Source of the DNA: Berberis thunbergii
Lineage: Eukaryota; Streptophyta; Magnoliopsida; Ranunculales; Berberidaceae
Direction of reading: 5' to 3'
Length of the DNA stretch: 64,000 nt
NCBI GenBank assembly: GCA_003290165.1
Contig: QNQO01000816.1
Span: 186,001-250,000, forward strand
Shown: positions 36,801 through 46,924 of the stretch, in pieces
How positions within the stretch are numbered: position 1 is the first letter of the stretch
Layout: every line of letters begins with the position of its first letter
Notes under the pieces: generated by a model
What the model was told of the DNA's origin: nothing
Seen by the model: the letters and a program-made list of their open reading frames with translations, nothing else
Database searches by the model: none
Translations under genes and position numbers: made by a program

Positions 36801-37856
36801 TCCAGGTTTGCCTAATCCCTCTTCCTCTCTTCTATTGTTCTCAAGGAAACAACACTTACTAGGAACTGTCGAACAAAATGGGGTTTTCGAATCAGTAGGA
36901 AACAACACTTACTTCTTCAGTTTTGATCTTCTGTAGTTCTTGAGTCTCAAAAATTGTTCATTTATTGCTAAATTAACTGTTCCTGAAGAAACAACTAAAT
37001 GGGTATCTCAGAATTAGTTTTATCTTAGAACTAGTTTGATTGAACCAGTTCGATGAGTAGTGTTTGTTTGGTAAAGGACTCTTGTTAACTAATTAACTTG
37101 TTTGTTCAGTAGATTCTGGGTTTTTTTGTTTTTTGGCAAGTATTTAGACTTAAATATGAGTATATGACTGCTTATGAGCTTCTGTGAAGTTTAGTTTGAT
37201 TGAATCAGTTTGATGAGTAGTGAAGTTGTTTGATAAAAAAGCTTGTGTTCATCACTTGCTAGTTAATCTGTTCATTAGTTTCAGTAAACTATAGTTCTGA
37301 TTTTTTTTGTTCTTACTTACTATAACTTACTTAAATTCACTCATAAGTTAGTTAACAGTAAGTACTGAAAACAGAACAATTGTGACTCCAAACATTTTCA
37401 TGTGTAACATTTTCTTCTTCTTTATTTGAGATTCATCTGCAGAATTGGTGATGCAATGGGGATGAACATGGTCTTCAAAGGAGTTCAAAATGTGTTGGAT
37501 TTCCTTCAGAGCCTGACATGGATGTTATGGACATATCTGGTAAGAAGAAGTTCACCCCACTCTTTGCACAAAACTTGTTAGTTGAAGCATTTTTAATAGA
37601 TTCAGAAATGTTGCTTTCAAGTACTTGTGTGTGTGTTTTTTTTTGTAATTATAGTTTGGTTGTTGTGCATTGAATTTGCAGGAAACTTTTGCTCAGACAA
37701 GAATCCAGCTGCAGTGAATTGAATTGAAGGAAGGGGGAAGTCAGTAGTTTGTGAGGTTGTTATCAAAGAATAGGTGATAAACATGCTCAGCCATGGCTGA
37801 TGCTCTGGTTGGATTCAATGTTCATGCAATCTCAATCTTATATTCTGTCTGAAACC

Positions 37857-38732
37857 AGGGACTTGAAGCCTCACAATCTTCTGATGGATCCCAAGACAAT
37901 AATGCTAAAAATAGCAGATCTTGGACTTGCTCGAGCATTTACTGTTCCAATGAAGAAGTATACTCATGAGGTGAAATACTAATTCCATGTTACCTGTGAT
38001 TTCATGAACCCAAAGGATACTTCAATTAGCCTCTCAAAATTGAATTCATATTACAGATCCTTACTCTATGGTATCGAGCTCCAGAAGTGCTTCTAGGAGC
38101 CACCCACTACTCAACTCCAGTAGACATGTGGTCTGTTGGCTGTATCTTTGGTAAGATATGTGTACACCGAGTTTAAACTCTTTATGGTTGAACTGAATCT
38201 GCATTGGGTAACTTAATTTTTGTGAATTGCAGCTGAACTTGTCACTACTAAAGTACTTTTCCAAGGAGACTCTGAACTGCAACAGCTACTTCATATCTTC
38301 AGGTTTGCATACAGTTTCTTAAAGTTAGTCAGTTTTATGATTTTTCTTGATCTCATGTGGTTATGGCTTGTGCATCTGGTGCAGGTTATTGGGCACTTCA
38401 AATGAACAAGTGTGGCCAGGAGTCAGTAAGCTGAAGGACTGGCATGAATACCCACAATGGAACCCAAAGAAGCTTTCGTCAGCTGTTCCAAATTTTGACA
38501 ACAACGGGCTTGATCTTCTAGGGGTGAGTTTTGAGCACAATTTTCTTAAAATGTTCGTCACCCTCAATCGATCTTTAGTTCTCTTTGTGGACTTTTAGAG
38601 GGTGGATGTTTTTTTACTTGTCTATTTACCTTGCTGCAGAAAATGTTGCAGTATGAACCATCCAAGCGCATCTCCGCAAAGAAAGCAATGGAGCACCCTT
38701 ACTTCGATGATCTTGATAAGACGTATCTCTGA
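37857..38732 (+). pseudogene. CDKB2-type cyclin-dependent kinase, C-lobe only, five exons
   Basis: Exons 37857-37970, 38057-38150, 38233-38302, 38385-38523 and 38640-38732 join in one frame with GT..AG borders and no stop. They start at [12 protein letters not shown] (catalytic loop, lacking its H), then ADLGLARAF (D-L-G in place of D-F-G, as in plant CDKB), [49 protein letters not shown], and end [10 protein letters not shown]...TYL. This is the plant-specific mitotic CDK class B2. The ATP-binding lobe and the PPTALRE-like helix are absent, so the product could not be a kinase. Upstream sequence to 37440 has exon-like pieces of unknown origin. Intact splice sites and frame suggest recent capture or use as an exon source. 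Confidence 0.85.
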
Positions 38733-39091
38733 ATCACAGACTGATCACATTGCAACCCATTGTTTCTTTTGATTCTAATGGAAGATACGTTGCCTTGATC
38801 CTAGACAATTTCAGTGAATGTAATTCTGCTTTTCTCAAGCATGTACTGTGTTTGCTAACAACAATTTAGAGAAGGTTGATTTGATTACTCAACCTCTCAG
38901 ATAACTACTACATGTGAAAGGGTATAATTAGCAACTTACAATGATGTGAAAGGGTAGATTATGGTTTCAACTTATCTCTCCATCTATTTATTGAAATGAA
39001 CAAAATGGAGACATGGTTCTGTATCTTTCTCAATGAAATCCTCTCATACTACCAAGAAAATCCTGTATGGTTATGTTTCTATTTCTAGTTC

Positions 39092-39370
39092 TTGGATCAC
39101 ATTGAATTGCAGCCAGTTGCTTCCAAAGACAGGGAAGATGTTGCCTCGGGTTCTACTACATTGTCTCGCAAATGCAAGCGAACGTGTGACAACGATGATC
39201 TCGAGTTTGCTAAGGCCATATCGAGTATATGCAAGGCATTTGAGCAAGCGAATGCTATGCAAATACGATTGGAAACCTTCCCTTGGCAAGAAGTTGATAA
39301 GGCTATAAGGGCGGTTTTTGGACTTATCCAACGTCAAATTTTGAAAATCATGAGAAAGTTCAATGTGTGA
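39092..39370 (+). CDS. Myb/SANT-like partner protein C-terminus (tentative)
   Basis: A 92-residue frame beginning MDHIELQPVASKD, with a helix-rich part (DLEFAKAISSICKAFEQAN and ETFPWQEVDKAIRAVFGL). This resembles the C-terminal helices of plant Myb/SANT-like proteins that accompany PIF/Harbinger transposases. The DNA-binding part is not seen upstream, where a splice acceptor-like 'tttctagttcttg' lies. It may be a last exon. Similarity is by memory of the family pattern and is weak. Confidence 0.4.
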   Translation: MDHIELQPVASKDREDVASGSTTLSRKCKRTCDNDDLEFAKAISSICKAFEQANAMQIRLETFPWQEVDKAIRAVFGLIQRQILKIMRKFNV

Positions 39371-39577
39371 GAATTGGACTTCATAATAAAAAATAAAAAA
39401 TTTCTCATGATTAGTTTTGGACAACCAAACACTCACAATAGGAATTGGAATCCAATGCCCATGGACAACCAAACATCAAAATTGGTCAAGTCCATGGCAT
39501 GAGATGCCATGACATGGGATGCCATGGAATGAGATTCCAGTTCCCACCTTAGGATTCCATGCAACCAAACACACCCT

Positions 39578-39835
39578 TTGAGCCATCAATCCAGTCTCTG
39601 ATCCAGGCTTCATTTCAATTGGTAATGGCATTCATTTGGAAGACTTCAGTTGGATCATTGCTGGGTTTTATTCCTGCAGTGGTTTTAATGGCCAGAAAGT
39701 TGAGGTACGGGATAACTCAGTGGTGGGCAGTTAGAGTCTGATTCTCCAAGGATCTGTCATATAGAAAGACGTTGTTCTCGGTGCTCTTTCAGTTGCTCCC
39801 GTGAATTCAGTCCTTCATAGAGGCGGGGTTTATGT
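39578..39835 (+). other. Short unidentified piece between PIF element and solo LTR
   Basis: Holds a 60-residue frame (39559-39741) with a hydrophobic segment ending YGITQWWAVRV. I do not recognise it. It may belong with the gene fragment at 41662, from which it is separated only by the solo LTR. Confidence 0.3.
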
Positions 39836-39840
39836 TGGGT

Positions 39841-41642
39841 GATGTGGATTTAACTAACCTAAATTAACAGGTTAATTCAGCCCACTTGTAATAACCGCAA
39901 GTGCACGGTGCCTAACTGGTAGACAACGGCAAGTACGGGTCGATCCCACGAAGAAGGTGGATGTAATTGAAATTTAGAATTTAATTAAACTAATTTAGAG
40001 AAAATGGGGTTACAGCATTTCTAAATCTAAACTAGAAATAAATTAAAGATAAGAAAAATAAAATAAAATGATAAGATGGATGGAATGGATTTTGTGTGGC
40101 TTGGATTCACCGATGAGTTAACAAAAATATATTTAAATCTAAATTACTGAAATATAATTACGAGAAGCTTAGGGATGAGAATCCCTTGCTTACACCGAAT
40201 ATATGATCGTTATAATCCAATTACACTTATATCATGTTTCTATCAAACATTCACAAGTTATTTCAAGCAAATATGCTCTTACTAAGTATTAAATGTCTTT
40301 ATAGGGCACACTTAATCAAAGTTTAAGCTTAATAATTTTTTAGCACATGCTTTGAATATTAATAAAATGTAATTCTAACTACCGAACATATCAAGTTTAC
40401 TTACTCGAAAATGCAAGGTGGAAGCAAATTATCAAAATTCAGAAATAACTTGTAATGACAATTAAGCAAACCATTCAGTAAAATAGCTTTAAAATAATTT
40501 CTACAGCCCAATTGGTTTGTCACAAACTCGATATGGTGTCGAACAGCAAATCGACGATTGGGTGTGCACGAATCCCGAGGAAATGGCCCTAAATTTGCTC
40601 TGTGGTGGTACAGAACAAATCAAGGGGTGGAAATAGCCAAAATCGAATTTATATTCAAATTTCCCTCCCTGCTACAGTGCTGCTACAGTGCCGCATAGTA
40701 GCCGGTTGTCTTCCCCAGCGAGACGGCGGCTTTCGCAGCCTGGTTCTCGCTCCTCGCGGCTTCCCTCGACTCCCTCGTGACGCTAGAACCTGCAAAAGAT
40801 GAGATAGAGTGAAGAAAACCACGAAAAAACAGCAATTGAAACAGAGAGAAACAGGGAAGAAACTCCCTGTTTTCGCGACTCTGTCGCGACTGTTCCGGCC
40901 TGATTCTCTTGGCTTTGCGGCTTCCTTCGTCCTTAACGTGATCCTAGAACCTGCAAAGAAGAACGAAGTGAAGAAAATACAAATAAAATTGCAAATTCAA
41001 CGAAGAAACAGGGAGAGGAAACTCCCTGTTTTCGCGGCTGTTTCTGCTCGGTTGCGAGCTCTAGCGAGGGTGGCGGTTCGTGACCTGTTGTGGTGCTGTT
41101 CGGCGGAGGTGTTGGTGGTTCGTGATCTGTTTGGACAGTGAAGAGGGGTAGGGCGAGGTGGTGGAGTTGGAAAAGTGGTGGCTTGTGATGATAATCACTT
41201 TGAGAGGAGGAGGTTTTGATTTTCAATTATATTCTTTTCCCTTCTCCTCTCTCCCCTTCTCATCCTATTCTCTTCTATTTATAGAGAAAGATCCATGGGA
41301 TAGAACATGGAAGAACATGGTTGTTGGGAGAACATGGGTTAGAACATGGGAGAACATGGTTGTTGGGAGAATGTTGGTGGATGTTGGTATTGGGCTTAGG
41401 CTTAGGCTTTGGGCTTAGGTTTATGGATTTAGTTTATAGGTTTAGGTTTTGGTTTTAGGTTAAGTAATTCTCTCTCTACTCTGTACCACCACGTGAAATC
41501 CTTATACAGTCGTCTTAAAATGATTTTAAGCGCAAATTTCTGAAAAGAGATAAAAACGAAATAATTATTATAAAATATAAGAATCGAAACACTAACATGT
41601 ATAAATTAAGGGGTATATTATGTAATAATTATGTGACTATCA
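39841..41642 (-). repeat. Athila-type solo LTR
   Basis: About 1.8 kb flanked by the 5-bp duplication TGGGT (39836-39840 and 41643-41647). On the minus strand it begins TGATAGTCAC and ends with 'aagtgggctga...CCACATC', with the 'gggatcgacccgtacttgcc' block shared with 1380-1487. No primer binding site or internal region is attached, so it was reduced by LTR-LTR recombination. Frames inside (40602-41418) are unrelated to known proteins and I do not call them. Confidence 0.9.
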
Positions 41643-41661
41643 TGGGTCACAGACCCCCACC

Positions 41662-42324
41662 ATGGTTAAGAATATAATGCATTCAATGGACGAGCGTATA
41701 GAAGAGATGGACATGAAGTATAAGAATATCATCGGAAATCTTGCTGGAAATTTGGCAATAACTACTAGGAATGTCAAGTCTAGGTACTTCCATCGAATTG
41801 GTGTCAGTGGGAAGGGTCTCTTAAAAATGTATGATGACATACCAGGACTACCTGACCACAAGATCTTCGATGCTGGAAAAACCTATCCTATAGTTATTCG
41901 ACATAGTAACAGTTTGAGTGTTGATGATGATGCAAGAATTGATGCACGTGGTGCAGCGATACGTATACTTACAGAAGAGGATAGTGACAGTTTTCCAATT
42001 CTTGATCTGACACTAAAGACCGATAAGGCATTCTATGCACGCACAATAGCTGACTTTGCAACATGGCTTGTTTGGGGACTTGCAGCAAGGGAGCAGCATG
42101 TTAAACGAGCTCCTCATGTGCGGGAAGCAGTGTGGGATTCCCTCAGAAATGCCAATTCATATGCTGAGCTGCACTACTATTCAAATATATGTAGGTTGTT
42201 CAGGTGTTCAAATGGCCAGGAGATGTATGTGAACTTCAAGTTGAGGCCACAGGATGACCAGATAGGTGAAGATTTAGGAAAGGTAGAGCCAATGGGTATA
42301 CTGGTTGTGGCAGGAAAGGAATGA
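41662..42324 (+). pseudogene. Fragment of a large conserved plant protein, possibly catalase-like
   Basis: A 220-residue open frame. The part from about residue 55 on (GLPDHKIFDAG, YPIVIRHSNSLS, DDDARIDARGAAIRI, LDLTLKTDKAFYARTIADF, ELHYYSNICRLFR, GQEMYVNFKLRP, GKVEPMGIL) is recognisable as a conserved block of a plant protein. The R-HSN...D-RGAAIRI pattern recalls the heme-side region of catalase-related proteins (RFS...D-RGFAVKF); this is my inference. The frame ends where the parent protein would go on (after GIL), and no further exons follow. The start has no homology I know, so this is a truncated copy, probably carried by the transposon whose CACTA end lies 420 bases downstream. Confidence 0.5.
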
Positions 42325-42519
42325 TTGGTGCTTTTTATGATTTTGTAGTCCGATCTTTATTATTTGATAGATTTTGTGACTCGATGTAATACATTATTTT
42401 ATTAGTTACAATATTACTTTGCCTCCATTCATGGAAATGTTTAAGTTTGGCACATTTAAAATTTTATTTTCTTGAAATAAAACTTATAAGATGTAATAAA
42501 AAGTCATTTGATAGGAAAA

Positions 42520-42743
42520 AAAAATTGCTATGTATACTTACCATAGCGTTTTTGAAAGCTATAAAAGGCCAACTTACCATAGCGTTTTAAAAACGCTATA
42601 ATAGTCCCTGGGTCTATTATAGCTCCGGCAGACAGAGTGTTTTCTAAAACACTATGGTATCCTACCATAGCGTTTTCTAAAACGCTATGGAATCCTACCA
42701 TAGCATTTTTGAAACGCTATTAATGGGCATTTTTCTTGTAGTG
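42520..42743 (-). mobile_element. CACTA (En/Spm) transposon terminus
   Basis: The right border reads, on the minus strand, CACTACAAGAAAAATGCC, the hallmark of plant CACTA elements. Inside it are five subterminal copies of 'ccatagcgttttnnaaaacgctat' in both directions, as CACTA elements use for transposase binding. The opposite end was not found to the left, so the element is truncated or its other end has decayed. It could have carried the gene piece at 41662-42324. Confidence 0.75.
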
Positions 42744-43711
42744 AATTCTCACTTACCCCATTTAGTTCAACTAAGGTGAATATATAGAGATTGGATCCAA
42801 CTAGAGAAGTAGAGCGCTCCTCCATGGATATTGTGAGCCTGGTGTACTAAGATTCATTATTGATAATCTTTTAAATAAGCTTTGTTTCGAGACTTTCTTT
42901 GGCTCTGTTGTTGAAAAGAGTTTTTGTTGCTTTATAACAACTAGATACAAAATGATCTCCATGTGATCTTGATCATTTTGCTGTAGAGTTGTTGTATATA
43001 TATGTCAAAAACCTCCCAACATCGCTAGAGTTCCTTTTCACCGAAGAAATCACTGCACGTGGTCAAAGAACATCAGCTACTACAAAGGCAGGGGGCACCT
43101 CTCCGACGCCATCCTCGGTGCCACCAAGGGTGTTCCATAGAGGGATCAAATCAGCCAAGAAAGGTGACTCTTTGAAGTTCATGCAAAATCGGGTTTTGAA
43201 TTTCGGTGGCCAGAAGATCGGGAACTCGTTGGGCACTGTGTGTCTGAACCTGTTTTTCTTTTTATTTGGCTAATTTACTTTGCATTAGCACTATTGGGTG
43301 TTTTGTCGAATTGTATGGTCATTCGAGCTTTTTTAAACAGAATGCAATAATGCTAATCTCTTTTATGATAATAGAAAACAGGTATAATTTTTTTTTTTTG
43401 GATAACATAATCCTGTTGAGGTTCAAGTTTTATTTGAAATTTATGTGGGAAAAGGTTTTATCTTTGTGTTTAGGTCTAGCTGTATGGTTATGGCAACGCA
43501 AAATTGTTTCAGTAAGAAGAAGAAATAGGATGGAGAAAAAAGAAAATAAAAGGAAAAATCGAAACAAACTAAAACCAAACCGAATTGGTCGGTTCGGTTC
43601 GATTATGGATTTCTGTTTGAAAAATCAAAAAACCGAACCAAATCGAAAATCGAATCCCAAGTTCGGTTCGATTTTGGTGTTGATCCAATTTCAAATCGAT
43701 TAACACCCCTA
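42744..43711 (+). other. Right part of the 12.7-kb insertion
   Basis: Contains an open frame at 42989-43273 (KAGGTSPTPSSVPPRVFHRG, then a basic segment ending FGGQKIGNSLG) that I do not recognise and that may be an exon of a captured gene. From 43560 come 'ggttcggttcg' repeats and the terminal inverted repeat at 43699-43711. Confidence 0.4.
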
Positions 43712-43962
43712 CTTAGCAATCCCAGTGCTTAGAAAAATCAAACAATTAACCTTCCAATTCCAAGCTTTTGACATAGAGTTCATCTACAAAGAACCAATCA
43801 AGCGGTGGACAAGTTATCTAAATTAGCTCCAGCACTGAAACTATTCAAATTACTCCGAGCTCCTTTGTAAAGGACTTGGAAAAAAATATGTTTGATAGGC
43901 AAACTTTATGATTGCATGGAACTTTTTCTCCGGCTGATTTATTTTATAAAAAAAAAAAAAAA
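43712..43962 (+). mobile_element. LINE 3' end with poly(A)
   Basis: Continues the RNase H frame broken at 31029: LAIPVLRKIKQLTFQFQAF, then FIYKE and, in a shifted frame, NQAVDKLSKLAPAL, the usual 'REANxxADxLAK' end of plant LINE RNase H. A run of 15 A at 43948-43962 closes the element. 43963-44053 is short flanking DNA. Confidence 0.8.
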
Positions 43963-44053
43963 GTTTGAGGGTTCTTTGAACCTCGTTTACTCTTTAAAGA
44001 ATAAGACATTCATCTAGACATCTTCAAATCATCCGTCTGGCGACAGTTTAAAT

Positions 44054-45005
44054 TAGGGGTGGGCATTTAGGACCGAAAACCCGGACCGAACCTACAACCG
44101 GACCGATCGGGTCGGTTCGGATCAATTTTAATTAATTAAAAAATTTTCGATTGTAAAAGCCTGGCCCGACCTGAAGTTTCTGGTCCGGGCCTCGATTTCC
44201 CTTTCTGAAACCCATCGGGTAACTGGCTCGGCCCAGGTTAAATAGTTAACTTAAAATAACAAATTTGTTTTGTTCATTGAAGCTTCAAAATTGAGACTCT
44301 CCTCACAGTCTTATTCTCTTCTCTTCAAATTTGAAACTCTCCTCACAGACTTCTTCTTCTCTTCTCCGTCGGAGGCTTCTTCTCTTCTCACAGCACAGGC
44401 TTCTTCTCTTCTCACAGCGGACGCTTCTTCTCTTCTCTTCTCTTCTCACAGCGCTTCTTCTCTTCCCCGACCGAGGCGGAGGCGGAGGTCAAGACGCCTC
44501 CCTCTCCCCTCCCTTCCCCGCCTTTCTAGATAAGATCTGATATCAGATCTTGATTTTGATCAGATCTTATTCTTGATTTTGATCTTGATCAGATTTTGAT
44601 TTTGATCAGATTGTGATTTTGATCTTGATCAGATTTTTATTTTGATCTTGATTTTGATTTTGATCAGATCTTGATCTTGATTTTGATTTTGAATAGATTT
44701 TGATTTTGATCAGATCTTGATCAGATTTTGATTTGATCAGATTGTGATTTTGATCTTGATCAGATTTTGATATTGATTTTGATCAGATCTTGATCTTGAT
44801 CTTGATTTTGATTAGATCTTGATTTCAATATCAATAGGAATGTTTCTTTTAGAACCGAGACCGGTCCGAAACCAGCCCGTATTTCGGTTAACTGGTCAAT
44901 CCGGTTCGGGTTTGGGTCTCATAAACACGGGCTCGAATTTCTTGAGCCGGTTTTTGGTTTTTATATTTTGGGCCGGTTACCCGTACTTGCCCAGCCTTTT
45001 TCATT
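44054..45005. mobile_element. hAT-like element with internal satellite (tentative)
   Basis: Starts TAGGGGTGGGCA and ends with 'ttgcccagcc', whose complement GGCTGGGCAA matches the start imperfectly. Copies of 'ggttcgg' and 'cggaccg' lie inside both ends. 44290-44470 is a CT-rich microsatellite. About 44530-44830 is an array of 'gatcagattttgatttt' and 'gatcttgatcagatc' units. No clear target duplication was found. Confidence 0.4.
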
Positions 45006-45948
45006 TTCTTTCCTAGTAGTGGATCTTTCAAACCCATTTATCCATTTATTAATTACCTCCATAGAAAATTGTAATCATTCGAATACTCCAAGTGTTGTAG
45101 TTTTGATTCGAATTTGAACTCAAACGACATTCTTGTTTTACTACGAGAAAAAAGGCTTTACATTGCAAATATGTGATGTTACTTCAATCCCTTCAATGGA
45201 GTTGATTGAACCACTTCAATGTCCTCCGCAATAAAAATAAAGATAAATAAATGATAAAAATAATTTTGAAAACATGCCCATTGGTTGCTCAATGGTTGTA
45301 GTACAATTACTTCAGTGACTTTCTTTTCTATGATTATTTTAGAAGTTGATTTAATACAATTGTCGCATGAATGATGATCTTGTAAAAAATAAAGTGTACT
45401 TTATGCAAAGCGTTCAGTGCATTGGCAAAACTGACTATCTCTTCTTTTTAATAATAAAAAAGGTCATTGACCCTTTTAATTTATTTTTAATCCATGTCCG
45501 AAAGTTACATCATTGTCACGATAGGGTTAACCAAACCAAGTAGGAAGGCTACATCATTATTAGCACTTAGCATCCACGTTACACCTACCTTGCATGAAAA
45601 CTAACTTTCGCTCTACTACAGTCCATCGCTTCCACCTCGCATGAAGACTAGTTTTCACTTTGCTCCGATCCATCTAAGTAGCTACATTCAATACTGAAGG
45701 CTAATCAACGGTGAAGCATGTGTGCTCCTAATAATCGGGTGACAACTCACAAAATTCTAACTAAAGAATCTCAAACCAACAATTTTACAAAAGGATAATA
45801 GATTTCTAACTGAGTTACAATTGATCCATGGGGTATCTCTTGTTGAGGTTTCATTAGAATATCAGTTGTGCACTGGGGGTTGGCAATGAGTCGATTTACT
45901 TTTGGTTTAACGAATTTCGAGGCAAATTTGGTTATCCAACTTTAACCA
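45006..45948. other. AT-rich intergenic stretch
   Basis: No gene or element recognised. A line 'tactacgagaaaaaagg' at 45139 only vaguely recalls a CACTA terminus. Confidence 0.4.
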
Positions 45949-46639
45949 TCATAGATTCAGGGTGGATACGGATTTGGGATCCTGGCCTTGACTTAGACCT
46001 AGACCTGCACAGAGAATGCATGTGCGCCAAAGACCACCGTGTGGCAACTGGTGGCACTCCGATGCTTAAGTTAATAAGGCTTAGAGAGGCTTAAAGCTGT
46101 AAATTTGGTTTCTGTAATTTACCCTTGTTCATCGACCTTATCTCTTACTTAGAGTGTGAGAGTCTTTGTTCGGCTAGGCCTTTGGTGGCGTAGTTTAAGA
46201 AAAAGATCTTACTGGAGATCCTTTTTTACTTGGGAGTTGTCCATGTAGAGAAGTTTCTCTACACGACTTGTGCTCCTAGATCTGCGAGAGAGGTTTCCCT
46301 TTTAGAGTGTTGTCCATGCAAGGAAGTTCCCTTGCTCGACTTATACTTCAATATTTATTTCTTAGTTGGAACCAATGTATTGTTGGCCTAACTGTCTTGG
46401 GTCGATTTTCTCATATACTTACCTTATAGGGCTTACGAGTATTTGGCTTGACCACGTGACGTGTGGGCTTAGTAGCGCGTTGTAATTTGGGTTTGACCTT
46501 TTGGATCCTGCTAATAGTGTGCTTAGTATTGTCTAGGCCTTGCTGGATTGGGCGTGCATTCATGCATGCTTTGTTCTGTTAGCGAGATTATCATGACATG
46601 CATACGGTGCTGATCAAAGGATGGTTTGATGTATCATCA
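45949..46639 (-). repeat. 3' LTR of E8
   Basis: Aligns with 55047-55720 through 'cctggccttgac', 'ctccgatgcttaagtta', 'ttcggctaggcctttggtgg' and 'ttatcatgacatgcatacgg'. Right end 'gtatcatca' at 46639; the left end is set by alignment and is uncertain by about 20 bases. Confidence 0.8.
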
Positions 46640-46660
46640 GCTACTCCCCCCGAGTTGTGG
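46640..46660 (-). promoter_or_regulatory. Polypurine tract of E8
   Basis: The minus strand reads CAACTCGGGGGGAGTAGC next to the 3' LTR. Confidence 0.8.
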
Positions 46661-46800
46661 GCTAGCTCATCGGTCCACCAAGTTATTTTATGAAGAAATT
46701 GTGCAGTCATGATGGTTGAATCTTAATCGTTTTCTCGAGCGACGAGCTTCATTAATTGGCGTGCGTCTGATCAAAAGACAAAAATGGGAGTTATGTTTTC

Positions 46801-46807
46801 TATATAG
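46801..46807 (+). promoter_or_regulatory. TATA box of E8 antisense gene
   Basis: 'ttctatatagatttt', 161 bp after the LTR end and about 120 bp before the first antisense ATG at 46925. Confidence 0.6.
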
Positions 46808-46924
46808 ATTTTCTCTCTGTGAAGTTAAGATTTTTTATTCATTTGATCTCAGAGACTATTTTATCGTATCGCATTCCGTGCTTTTGACTTTGCTCAACTT
46901 TAGTAGTCGAAAGCTTGTACGATC

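Larger units (their letters stand above)
36231..39577 (+). mobile_element. PIF/Harbinger-like element with captured CDKB2 piece
   Basis: The ends are perfect inverted repeats of 18 bp, AGGGTGTGTTTGGTTGCA and its complement. Counting from GGG, the flanks are TTA (left) and TTT (right), close to the TTA/TAA duplication of PIF/Harbinger. A Myb/SANT-like frame (39092-39370), a kind of partner protein found in this superfamily, lies near the right end. No DDE transposase is recognised. Subterminal regions repeat 'ccatgg.atcc' and 'ggaatcc' motifs. 36400-36800 holds CT-rich repeats of about 85 bp ('gcatcagagactcacgaagat'). It sits inside the 12.7-kb insertion. Confidence 0.7.
31030..43711. mobile_element. 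12.7-kb hAT-like composite insertion inside the LINE
   Basis: The left end reads TAGGGGTGTTAAT (31032) and the right end is its inverse, ATTAACACCCCTA (43711). The flanks are CTTAGCAT (31022-31029) and CTTAGCAA (43712-43719), an 8-bp duplication with one mismatch, as made by hAT transposases; two extra bases (TA) sit at the left edge. Removing the insertion and one duplication rejoins the LINE RNase H frame (TTCLA, then IPVLRKIK). Inside are an RH1 pseudogene, a small hAT, a PIF/Harbinger-like element, a solo LTR, a CACTA end and gene pieces. Without the later insertions it is about 6 kb. No transposase is recognised. 31030-31740 holds nothing else. Confidence 0.7.

Noticed and set aside
40602..41418. 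Several frames of 66-110 residues
   Set aside because: They lie inside the Athila solo LTR and resemble no protein.
45139..45155. 'tactacgagaaaaaagg' as the missing CACTA end
   Set aside because: Wrong orientation for the terminus at 42743, first base differs, and no matching subterminal repeats.
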